Source: Chitinophaga sp. Ak27 (lineage in GTDB: Bacteria > Bacteroidota > Bacteroidia > Chitinophagales > Chitinophagaceae). From it: a DNA stretch of 64,000 nucleotides. Position numbers and translations under genes: made by a program. Location of the stretch: the NCBI RefSeq assembly GCF_012726295.1, contig NZ_JABAOB010000001.1, positions 1,798,001 through 1,862,000 of the forward strand, given 5' to 3'. Of the stretch, positions 27,901 to 34,239 are shown piece by piece. Below the pieces are notes generated by a model, which had not been told where the DNA came from, did no database searches, and saw only the letters and a list, made by a program, of their open reading frames with translations. Each line of letters begins with the position of its first letter. Within the stretch, counting starts at the first letter, position 1.

Positions 27901-30900
27901 AGTGGTATTAAACGCCGTAGAAGTAGCGGTGCCGGAGTTAGATGCTTTAGTAATAGTAATGCTCGCAGGCACGGTACCATGGCGACTATCAGCCGCAGTT
28001 GATTTCACCGCATCTTTCGCCAGGGTGATTGTCCAGTCTTTACCGGCAATCCAACCATGCGGGAAGGTAGCGGTGATCTGTACATTGTTTCCTTCTAATA
28101 CGGTATCCGGTACGCTGGTCAGTAACACAGAGTCACCGGCAGGGAAAGGATATTGCGCGTCATTAATATTCAGGTCAAATAAAGCAGGCGTAAAGGCATA
28201 AGTAGCCGTACCATAATCGTCGCTCGCCGATGGCGTGATGCTGATCTTTTCCACATCTTCCACCAGGTTGTCGGCTTTCACATCGAGTGTAGCTGAACCG
28301 GTACCTCCACTGCTAAAGGTAAAGCTGGCAGGCAGTACATAGTCTGTTCCGCGGGTAGCCGTTTCCGTAGCCACATTGGAAGGTAAAGATATCTTAATCG
28401 GTATTTCTGTAGTGACACCGGCTGGCAAATTAAAGTTGATCGCAGGCGTGGTACCTTCATTTACACCAGTAGCTGAGAGTGTGTACGTGATCGCTGTATT
28501 AGCCGCTGTTCGGCGGGTAACGTCATCGATGATCATCGCGGTATCGGCTACGGTGTAACCGGCAGCAGCCACCGTGAGCGCCAGGCGTTCATCCTTTTCT
28601 ATGATCTTATCTTTCGTGGTAGCAATAACCGCATACTGGGTGGTAAACGGAGAAGCCGCGCCAGCAGGCAGTTTGATACTGGTTTGTAAACGGGTATAAT
28701 CAGTAGCAGCTGCTTCCGTACCAGCGCCTACTCCCAGGTTAATGATAACATCTTTAGCAGAAGTGTAACCGGCGGGTAGGGCAATGGTAAAGCGGGTGCT
28801 GTCGTCTTCGTTGAGGTGATAGCTTACCGGCGCTACTACCAGTTTCTTCTGCGTAGCATCGGTGGCATCGGTAATGGTCAACTTCAGGCTGTCTTTTACC
28901 AGGATACCGTTATCTGGTGTCCAGCCTACCAGTACTAGGTCGCGTGTATCATCGAATACCTGGTTGGTAGTGGTGTTGATATTGATTTTATTGGAAATGG
29001 TAGCCCCGGCGGGAATAGTCACCGAATCTACCAGAAAGTCGTAAGTACCGGCAGCGGCGGTAGAAGATCCTCCACGGGCAAATTTCACTTTAACCGGGAT
29101 TTGGGTGGATAAGCTGGCTGGCAGTTCTGCCCACACATTAGCAGATGTTCCTTCATTAATTGAGATGGCAGAAAGATGTAACACGATCGGTGCAGTCATG
29201 GGCAACTGCGCATCCAGTATTTGAGTAGTATCTGGTGCAGCAGTATAAGTAGTCCCCGCTATATGATCAGTAGCGGAAATAGCTAAAATAAGTGATTCTG
29301 TACCTTCTATTTTACTATCATCTACGATGGTAAATGGAAGAGGAACATTATGTCCACCTGCCGGAATTTGTGCCGTAGCGGATAACGTATAATCGTCTAC
29401 GGTAGCGATAGATGCATTATCCCGGGTAAGAGTGATATCGATGGGGATGTCGGTAGTAACATTAAATGGCAACGTAGCTGTCACCTGTCCATTATACGGT
29501 TCTTTTAACAGCGCCGGTGCATCTTTTGCCAGGGAGATGGTGGTAAGGGTAGCATCTAATCGCGTAGCATCCTGTATCAGCAAGGACTTGGTGGATGTTT
29601 GCACCTGTCCCATCACAGTTGCCTGTGCCTTGAAGTTTATGAGTTCATCATTTTCGAGCACACTATCTTTTACCGCCAATACCGGAATATTTACACCGTT
29701 GGAATCTTTGGCAATAGTCACCTGGTGAGGAAAAGTAAAATCTTTTAATTCGGTGGCTACTGTACCGGCGTCCAGTGTCAGGTCCACCGTGGCTGGTTCC
29801 GAAGCAAATACGCCGGGAGGCAGGGTTACACGCATATTGTTGCTGGTACCTTCCAGGATTTTTGCCGGCGCACTCAGGGTGATATTTCTTGGCTCATCGT
29901 CTACAATGGTGTATGTGCAGGTAGTTCTCCCGGAAATATTTACCAGCTGGTTGCAGGGCATGGGTACCAGGCGGAAGGTCATATGCCGGTTGTATTCCAA
30001 CACATCATTTCCAATAATGCGGATATTTTGCAACTGAATCAGCTGATTCGCAGCATAAGTGCCTGCGGGGATCATATAGGCGCCGGTAAAAAGGTAGTCT
30101 GTTCCTTGCTGGGCCACATGCTGTTCACCGGCGGCTGGAGGCGCCACTTCCATTTTAATATATAGTGGAGCGGTGATAACAGTAGCTGCGCCTACTTTTA
30201 CATTGATAACAGCGGTAGAAATATTTCCGCTGTTGTTTTCAGGCCCGCTCACGGAGTCTTTTTCAAAAGACAGGGTAATGGGCCGGGTACCCGTGCTGAG
30301 CGGTGCTCCACCGGTGAGGATAATCTGTGAGGGCGCTTTATTATCTTCATAATCAATGGCTACTCTGGTTCCAATCGCTGCATTATCGGGTTTTTGTCCC
30401 ATATACACCTCAGCTCCCAACCCCTTATTGGATGTATTCACGCCACCTCCGTCAAAATTATTCAACAGGTTAAACCCGTTGGTAGCTTCTCTATCCCATG
30501 ATGATACGGCGGAAAAAGAGTTAAACGTATTGTAAGCATGATAAGTATGAGATAGTGGTCCAGGGGTGCCGGCAGGATCCATGTTATTGTCGCCGCTGGC
30601 ACTTCTATAAAAACCTATTACGCTGGGAGTAGCGGAACCCACAGGCAATCGGTAGCTCACCGCCCAGGTATTATTAGCATTTATGGGGCCTAATGGGGCC
30701 AAAGGGTCCTGCATCGCCAGGTATTCACTCAAAAAGAGATGTACCTGTTGTCCGATCAGGTTATTATAAAAAGTATAATCAAGGAGAAAATAAGTCTTGG
30801 AACGATCGTAGCTGATCGTCATCAATACAGTGGCATCGTTAACCACGGTGCTACCGTCGGCATAAGATGTTTTCCCCACCAGGCAAACTTTATAAGGGTC

Positions 30901-31290
30901 GGCGGTGGTACCGGTACCCATAATGTCAGAGGCTTCACAAAACGTAACGGGTAGTGGATCTTCCGTACGGTTTCCTGTATAAACGTTCTCTATTTTAAAT
31001 GCCGTTTTTATTCCCAGGGTAGTAGAATCATAGGGATCTGCAAATCCGGTTTCAGTGTTTCCCTTCCGGAATACCTGGTAAGTACCGTTGGCATTGATCT
31101 GTATTTTCAGTTCACTGTTGGCCGATGTTCCCCCGGTAGGATTAATAATTATCGGGAATTGCTGTGCATATACTCCAACGGTGATGAGGGAAAAAATGAT
31201 CGCCAGGTACCCTACCTTCTTCATAAACAGGCAGATACGAAGGGGCATACCTTGCTTCGTCGATTTCATAGGATGGGAAAGGAGTAACAT
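21913..31290 (-). CDS. Giant Calx-beta surface protein with type B T9SS sorting domain
   Basis: This 3125-residue protein is predicted to be secreted: a signal peptide (KKVGYLAIIFSLITVGVYAQ) precedes a long series of Calx-beta domains with recurring EGxxxxxxxxLP and VLExDExxxxxA motifs. Three large modules of about 355 residues (about 815-1170, 1170-1525, 1525-1880) are close copies, the first two nearly identical. A thrombospondin type 3-like calcium repeat (DTDGDGLTDEQ, DTDGDGIPNFLDLDSDGDG) lies near 2955-3005. The last ~90 residues (SPNNDGQGND, YPNNEVVIFNRWGG, PDGSYFYNIEI) are the gliding-motility-type (type B) sorting domain. It is probably a calcium-stiffened adhesin. The start may be any ATG at 31290, 31269 or 31224; the last leaves the most ordinary signal peptide. 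Confidence 0.93.
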   Translation of the reverse strand: MLLLSHPMKSTKQGMPLRICLFMKKVGYLAIIFSLITVGVYAQQFPIIINPTGGTSANSELKIQINANGTYQVFRKGNTETGFADPYDSTTLGIKTAFKIENVYTGNRTEDPLPVTFCEASDIMGTGTTADPYKVCLVGKTSYADGSTVVNDATVLMTISYDRSKTYFLLDYTFYNNLIGQQVHLFLSEYLAMQDPLAPLGPINANNTWAVSYRLPVGSATPSVIGFYRSASGDNNMDPAGTPGPLSHTYHAYNTFNSFSAVSSWDREATNGFNLLNNFDGGGVNTSNKGLGAEVYMGQKPDNAAIGTRVAIDYEDNKAPSQIILTGGAPLSTGTRPITLSFEKDSVSGPENNSGNISTAVINVKVGAATVITAPLYIKMEVAPPAAGEQHVAQQGTDYLFTGAYMIPAGTYAANQLIQLQNIRIIGNDVLEYNRHMTFRLVPMPCNQLVNISGRTTCTYTIVDDEPRNITLSAPAKILEGTSNNMRVTLPPGVFASEPATVDLTLDAGTVATELKDFTFPHQVTIAKDSNGVNIPVLAVKDSVLENDELINFKAQATVMGQVQTSTKSLLIQDATRLDATLTTISLAKDAPALLKEPYNGQVTATLPFNVTTDIPIDITLTRDNASIATVDDYTLSATAQIPAGGHNVPLPFTIVDDSKIEGTESLILAISATDHIAGTTYTAAPDTTQILDAQLPMTAPIVLHLSAISINEGTSANVWAELPASLSTQIPVKVKFARGGSSTAAAGTYDFLVDSVTIPAGATISNKININTTTNQVFDDTRDLVLVGWTPDNGILVKDSLKLTITDATDATQKKLVVAPVSYHLNEDDSTRFTIALPAGYTSAKDVIINLGVGAGTEAAATDYTRLQTSIKLPAGAASPFTTQYAVIATTKDKIIEKDERLALTVAAAGYTVADTAMIIDDVTRRTAANTAITYTLSATGVNEGTTPAINFNLPAGVTTEIPIKISLPSNVATETATRGTDYVLPASFTFSSGGTGSATLDVKADNLVEDVEKISITPSASDDYGTATYAFTPALFDLNINDAQYPFPAGDSVLLTSVPDTVLEGNNVQITATFPHGWIAGKDWTITLAKDAVKSTAADSRHGTVPASITITKASNSGTATSTAFNTTTNNVFDDDAILAINGNVGNTNMPAKTASVYIKDNTNPAQKKLVVAPVSYHLSEDDSTRFTVALPAGYTSAKDVVITLGVGAGSEAAATDYTRLQTSIKLPAGAASPFTTQYAVIATTKDKIIEKDERLALTLAAAGYTVADTAMIIDDVTRRTAANTAITYTLSATGVNEGTTPAINFNLPAGVTTEIPIKISLPSNVATETATRGTDYVLPASFTFSSGGTGSATLDVKADNLVEDVEKISITPSASDDYGTATYAFTPALFDLNINDAQYPFPAGDSVLLTSVPDTVLEGNNVQITATFPHGWIAGKDWTITLAKDAVKSTAADSRHGTVPASITITKASNSGTATSTAFNTTTNNVFDDDAILAINGNVGNTNMPAKTASVYIKDNTNPAQKKLIVAPVSYHLSEDDSTRFTIALPAGYTSAKDVVITLGVGAGSEAAATDYTRLQTSIKLPAGAASPFTTQYAVVYATKDKIIEKDERLAITGTTVTGYTVADTALIIDDVTRRTAANTAITYTLPATGVNEGAAPAINFNLPAGVTTEIPIKVSLPSNAATETAIRGTDYVLPASFIFTSGGTGSATLDVKSDILVEDVEKISITPSASDDYGTATYTFTPALFDLNINDAQYPFPAGDSVLLTSVPDSINEGGSAVITATFPHGWKAGKNWQISLQKNDPASTFPTARLSGLPATITILNNQSSGNSGAITTTVSPLLDDEGTIVVDGNKGNAQMPATTTAIYVKDITQLQPGARKITLTPDATLVPEGNKVMVTVSTPYASTKDATIQMAVDNSQTTASNPADFTLSATSFVLPHGQTTATFELLQTKTDPVLETDETVTVNAIVNGYTVNNLPLKIKDLTRTNAANLQLNVTFFKSPLAEGDSGAVTISLPTGITTVVPIKIQLPQTGGTAEAGLDYVLPASVTLSNGNSIVTSVKIKNDNFTEGPETITLSPAASDGISNYTIAIPTLTIQDDPHQYPLPAPIVINSTLAAIDEGGTGASLSVQLPNNLQAGKDIVVHINKDNTLSTAVNSDHNALPSPYDITIKKGSNVGTNAFVLQALSDKILEDDETVVLAGNITDPVFSASVVKDTTITIKDRTHDDPTTGFIHLTGITPGTHVLEGNTYKMNVSLAPGVTCGKDLTVTLNTGSKSVATTTDFDNLPATVVIKAGDPGVDFTFTAKTDFILEQPEALWIVAEPQHFVGMKGDSMAVTIDDATRLDPENLKVTMHIDSSIVHEGSGSAVTIGFAASQITSSEDVVININKDIASTADNADYSGIPAQVVLKAGTHNEAYQLKITDDQVLEGDEQLQFAVQLGTAGYTAVQPGVVFIPETGDMRVLLQKTADAAEPATNGAYTLKLPGNLTAAADVKVVFYVSSIMGTTNIAPIQTSAVIPAGQNSVSVPVNVIDNKIIEGDEQVRISLMLAQMKRFSKNIALDVDDKDTVALTVHDDEGNSAGRQMAITKTADASEPATSGFFRVQFADTQLSAAKDVNVYYTIGGTAVADSRYQKLSGTVLIPAGQHGADIKVDPIDNNIVEGDENVQVQLATVTSTIQGVTWPLSANTTADVVIHDNDTLMVEISTAQTTVAEGAAIQFTLQSPATAAHDVPIRIQIAQDAARTFTAAEGTVNGNIVTINMPALTKQHTFTITTSDNDINDDDGYLKASILPYLPASSSLIYKPGVKDTARVEVTDNDPLTLVFAADKFSVKEGNMGENTPLYFNVQLSRKSSRPITINYDFEESTDGVSFPFMDFKATPGKDFDNTIKQAVIAPMQTIGQIAVNIIGDTTFEQNETFIVKMKTVTVPSGQHTPTIASPDKATGVILNDDAMCKTCDTDGDGLTDEQEDINKNGDPFDDDTDGDGIPNFLDLDSDGDGVPDSVSKYNLDQNKHIDYLDGKDGKIRVHPAVSPNNDGQGNDAMYIQNIEKYPNNEVVIFNRWGGTVFKLKNYDNKSNNFRGKANAGGNVGNDVPDGSYFYNIEITTPEGKKERYTGFIVIKR
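26729..28571. repeat. 1065-bp tandem duplication inside the adhesin gene
   Basis: Reading by eye, 26729-27506 and 27794-28571 (778 bp) match without a difference, at a period of 1065 bp. Flanking parts of the period carry only scattered substitutions. A third, more diverged unit occupies about 25650-26710. The period is divisible by three, so the frame is kept and one 355-residue module is added per unit. Confidence 0.9.
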
Positions 31291-31735
31291 ATAAGTTCGT
31301 AAATTTCTATTTATACATATAGATTTTTAGTCAAAAAATGTGGAAACAGTCCTTAGTAAAACCCTATATGCGAATCTCTAATTGGCTCTCCCGGCTGCGC
31401 TAATACTATTCTACTCCGCTGTTATAACTGAAAAACCAGCCGCCGGCAATTTTCTATATATCTCAAATCTTTGGGTAGAGGGATATTCAAGCGCTCTTAG
31501 GGCACTTTTTATGATTTCTATAATTATTCTATACCCTTCCACCTGTGGCATATTATCAAACAATTAGATATAAAATCATATATTTTAATTAGCAAATTTA
31601 TAATATTATTTATATTAAATCAAATTAAATTATTAGGGCGGATCAGGGAAAAATAGGCGCAGTGGTTAACAAAAATTTAAGTTTCCTGTGACAGGAGCCA
31701 GGGCCATATCATTATGTTAAAAGTTAAAATAACCC
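31291..31735. other. AT-rich intergenic region with divergent promoters
   Basis: About 450 bp between the adhesin gene (leftward) and ahcY (rightward). The 61-codon frame at 31382-31567 has no protein-like character. The region holds a full leftward promoter (31593-31624) and a rightward -7 box (31736). The adhesin transcript would have an untranslated leader of roughly 300 bases. I recognise no riboswitch. Confidence 0.5.
31593..31624 (-). promoter_or_regulatory. Bacteroidota promoter of the adhesin cluster
   Basis: On the bottom strand TTTG (31624-31621), a 20-bp spacer and TAAATTTG (31600-31593) match the consensus exactly. Transcription would start near 31587 and run through the four-gene surface cluster to the terminator at 16164. 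Confidence 0.65.
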
Positions 31736-31743
31736 TAGATTTG
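31736..31743 (+). promoter_or_regulatory. -7 box of ahcY
   Basis: TAGATTTG matches TAnnTTTG and ends 16 bases before the ahcY ATG. Only a weak TTATG is seen 19 bases upstream in place of TTTG. Confidence 0.45.
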
Positions 31744-31759
31744 CAAAAAAGAATTCAGA

Positions 31760-33088
31760 ATGTCAACAATAGCAAAATCAAACATTGACTTTAGCCTCGA
31801 ATACAAGGTAAAAGATATGTCTCTGGCGGCCTGGGGTCGTAAAGAGATTGAACTGGCAGAAGCAGAAATGCCTGGCCTGATGTCTTTAAGAGAGGAATAC
31901 GGTAACAGCAAGCCATTACAGGGAGCCCGCGTTGCCGGTTGCCTGCACATGACTATTCAAACAGCTGTTTTAATTGAAACCCTGGTTCACCTCGGTGCCG
32001 AGGTGCGCTGGAGCTCCTGCAACATATTCTCTACACAGGACCACGCCGCTGCTGCCATTGCCGCTGCCGGTATCCCTGTATTTGCCTGGAAAGGACTGAA
32101 CGAAGCAGAATTTGACTGGTGCATTGAACAAACCCTGTTCTTTGGCAGCCCTGATCGCCCGCTGAATATGATCCTGGATGATGGTGGTGACCTCACCAAC
32201 ATGGTTTTCGACAGATACCCTGAACTTATCCAGCATATCAAAGGATTGAGTGAAGAAACCACTACCGGCGTTCACCGCTTATACGAGCGCATGAAAGCAG
32301 GTACTTTACCAATGCCCGCTATCAACATCAACGACTCCGTTACCAAATCTAAATTTGATAACAAATACGGTTGCCGCGAATCCTGCGTTGATGCGATCCG
32401 TCGCGCTACTGATGTGATGATTGCCGGTAAAGTAGCTGTTGTAGCTGGCTTCGGAGATGTGGGTAAGGGTTCTGCTGAATCACTGAGAGGTGCAGGCGCC
32501 CGCGTTATCGTTACTGAAATTGATCCTATCTGCGCATTACAAGCCGCAATGGAAGGTTATGAAGTAAAGAAAATGAACGATGCCGTAAAAGAAGCAGATA
32601 TCATTGTTACCACTACCGGTTGCCGCGATATCATCACCGGCGAACACTTCAAACTGATGAAAGATAAATGCATCGTTTCCAATATCGGTCACTTCGATAT
32701 TGAAATTGATGTAGCCTGGTTAAATAAAAACTACGGTAATACTAAGGTAGAAATCAAACCACAGGTAGATAAATATACCATCGATGGTAAAGACATTATC
32801 CTCCTGGCTGAAGGCCGCCTGGTAAACCTCGGTTGCGCTACCGGTCACCCGTCTTTCGTAATGAGTAACTCCTTCACCAACCAGGTACTGGCTCAGCTGG
32901 AACTGTGGCTGCACTCAGAAAACTACAAAAACGAAGTGTATGTGCTGCCTAAACACCTGGATGAAAAAGTAGCCCGCTTACATCTTAAGAAAATTGGCGT
33001 AGAACTGGATGTCCTCACTTCTGCTCAATCTGAATACCTCGGTATTCCTGTAGCAGGTCCGTTCAAACCTGATTATTACAGATACTAA
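31760..33088 (+). CDS. ahcY: Adenosylhomocysteinase
   Basis: The 442-residue enzyme splits S-adenosylhomocysteine into adenosine and homocysteine in the methyl cycle. The substrate-binding start ([38 protein letters not shown]), the [16 protein letters not shown] segment, the Rossmann motif [18 protein letters not shown], the [11 protein letters not shown] segment and the C-terminal KPDYYRY are all present and in order. The NAD+ cofactor stays bound in this family. The short insertion found in many bacterial forms is present to a degree consistent with 442 residues. pdxJ lies downstream, separated by inverted-repeat copy 2, which starts at the ahcY stop codon. Confidence 0.97.
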   Translation: MSTIAKSNIDFSLEYKVKDMSLAAWGRKEIELAEAEMPGLMSLREEYGNSKPLQGARVAGCLHMTIQTAVLIETLVHLGAEVRWSSCNIFSTQDHAAAAIAAAGIPVFAWKGLNEAEFDWCIEQTLFFGSPDRPLNMILDDGGDLTNMVFDRYPELIQHIKGLSEETTTGVHRLYERMKAGTLPMPAININDSVTKSKFDNKYGCRESCVDAIRRATDVMIAGKVAVVAGFGDVGKGSAESLRGAGARVIVTEIDPICALQAAMEGYEVKKMNDAVKEADIIVTTTGCRDIITGEHFKLMKDKCIVSNIGHFDIEIDVAWLNKNYGNTKVEIKPQVDKYTIDGKDIILLAEGRLVNLGCATGHPSFVMSNSFTNQVLAQLELWLHSENYKNEVYVLPKHLDEKVARLHLKKIGVELDVLTSAQSEYLGIPVAGPFKPDYYRY

Positions 33089-33210
33089 TAGCCAAAAGCT
33101 TAAAGCATAAAGCGAAAAGCTATTGTGGAGAAGAACTCAGCGAGTATTTAAATTCGCTTTAATCATTCTCCACAATAGCTTTTCGCTTTATGCTTTAAGC
33201 TTTTGGCTAT
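33088..33210. repeat. AAAGC-arm inverted-repeat element, copy 2
   Basis: A perfect 45-bp inverted repeat: left arm 33088-33132, right arm 33166-33210, 33-base loop. The left arm starts on the last base of the ahcY stop. The arms read GCTTAAAGCATAAAGCGAAAAGC then TATTGTGGAGAA in short blocks. The loop holds an AGCGA/TCGCT mini-hairpin. In this copy the loop consensus reads on the bottom strand. It ends 39 bases before the pdxJ ATG. Confidence 0.92.
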
Positions 33211-33216
33211 TTACAG

Positions 33217-33244
33217 TTTGCTTACTGCTTTTTCAGTATTTTTG
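33217..33244 (+). promoter_or_regulatory. Probable leaderless promoter of pdxJ
   Basis: TTTG (33217-33220), a 16-bp spacer and TATTTTTG (33237-33244) lie just before the ATG at 33249. Transcription starting 5-7 bases after the box would begin at or beside the start codon. The spacer is one base short of the usual range. Confidence 0.55.
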
Positions 33245-33248
33245 CAGC

Positions 33249-33980
33249 ATGACAAAGCTGAGCGTAAACATCAACAAGTTTGCTACCCTGCGCAATGCCC
33301 GCGGTGGCAATCTTCCGGATATATTAAAAGTGGCACAGGATTGCGAACGCTTCGGTGCCGATGGCATTACCGTTCACCCCAGACCAGATGAACGTCATAT
33401 TCGATACCAGGATGTAAGAGACCTGAAACCACTGGTGACTACAGAATTCAATATTGAGGGCTATCCTTCGAAAGACTTTATGGACCTGGTATTGGCCGTG
33501 AAGCCGCACCAATGCACCCTGGTGCCAGATCCGCCGGATGCCATCACCTCTAACACCGGCTGGGATACCATTGCACATCAATCGCAATTAAGAGAAGTAA
33601 TCGGTACATTAAAAAAAGCCGGCATCCGCGTATCCATTTTCCTCAACCCGGATGTCAGCAAAGTGGAGGGCGCTAAAAGTGCAGGAGCCGATCGTATTGA
33701 ATTATACACCGGCCCTTACGCGGAAGAGTATACGAACGCACGCACGCAACCACAAAATCTGCAGCTCTTCAACGATTATAAAAACACCGCTAAAGAAGCA
33801 TCCGCCATCGGTCTGGACCTCAATGCAGGACATGACCTGAATCTAGATAACCTCCGTTTCTTTAAGCTCCACATTCCCCAGCTGAAAGAAGTATCTATCG
33901 GGCATGCCCTCGTTGCAGATGCCCTTTATTTCGGACTGGAAAATACCATCCAACTCTACAAACGACAATTGGTAGATTAA
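33249..33980 (+). CDS. pdxJ: Pyridoxine 5'-phosphate synthase
   Basis: The 243-residue enzyme closes the pyridine ring of vitamin B6 from 1-deoxyxylulose 5-phosphate and 3-amino-2-oxopropyl phosphate. The family start KLSVNINKFATLRNARGG, the GADGITVHPRPDERHI loop, VPDPPDAITSNTGWD, GADRIELYTGPYA, LNAGHDLNLDNL and ISIGHALVADALYFGL-type C-terminus are all visible. I place the start at ATG 33249. The frame stays open upstream to 33123, but that stretch is the inverted repeat read through, not PdxJ. DXP is also the Dxr substrate at 7.8 kb, so both pathways draw on the same intermediate. Confidence 0.96.
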   Translation: MTKLSVNINKFATLRNARGGNLPDILKVAQDCERFGADGITVHPRPDERHIRYQDVRDLKPLVTTEFNIEGYPSKDFMDLVLAVKPHQCTLVPDPPDAITSNTGWDTIAHQSQLREVIGTLKKAGIRVSIFLNPDVSKVEGAKSAGADRIELYTGPYAEEYTNARTQPQNLQLFNDYKNTAKEASAIGLDLNAGHDLNLDNLRFFKLHIPQLKEVSIGHALVADALYFGLENTIQLYKRQLVD

Positions 33981-34098
33981 GCGGAAAGCCGAAAGCATAA
34001 AGCAAAAAGCTATCGTAGCGAATGATTATTGCGAATATTGAAATCGCATTGTTCACTTGCTACGATAGCTTTTTGCTTTCCGCTTTCTGCCTTCTGCT
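33981..34098. repeat. AAAGC-arm inverted-repeat element, copy 3
   Basis: The element starts on the base after the pdxJ stop. A perfect 19-bp core stem pairs 34001-34019 with 34059-34077. The outer arms (GCGGAAAGCCGAAAGCATAA and TTCCGCTTTCTGCCTTCTGC) pair only partly, as if one arm had slipped by a unit. The loop carries GAATGAT, GCGAATAT and TCGC in plus orientation. Confidence 0.85.
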
Positions 34099-34104
34099 CA
34101 AAAA

Positions 34105-34138
34105 ACAAAACCATTCCGGTTCCCCGGAATGGTTTTGT
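34105..34138 (-). terminator. Probable lon terminator
   Basis: A perfect 15-bp stem (34105-34119 with 34124-34138) with a 4-base loop is followed on the bottom strand by five T. It lies about 100 bases past the lon stop, between convergent pdxJ and lon. Two shorter hairpins lie between it and lon. Confidence 0.7.
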
Positions 34139-34239
34139 CAACCCTTAAAACAATCAACATGAGTTCATAGCGGGGTCACAACAAACCGATATGAACTGTA
34201 TATAATTTGCCGCCATGAGTGACGGCAATGTTACGCGGT

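Noticed and set aside
31382..31567. 61-codon frame between the adhesin gene and ahcY
   Set aside because: Low quality composition, no start context, and it lies in an AT-rich promoter region.
31640..31735. Possible SAM or SAH riboswitch upstream of ahcY
   Set aside because: Only a short TCCTGTGACAGGA hairpin is seen; none of the conserved cores of known SAM or SAH riboswitches is recognisable.
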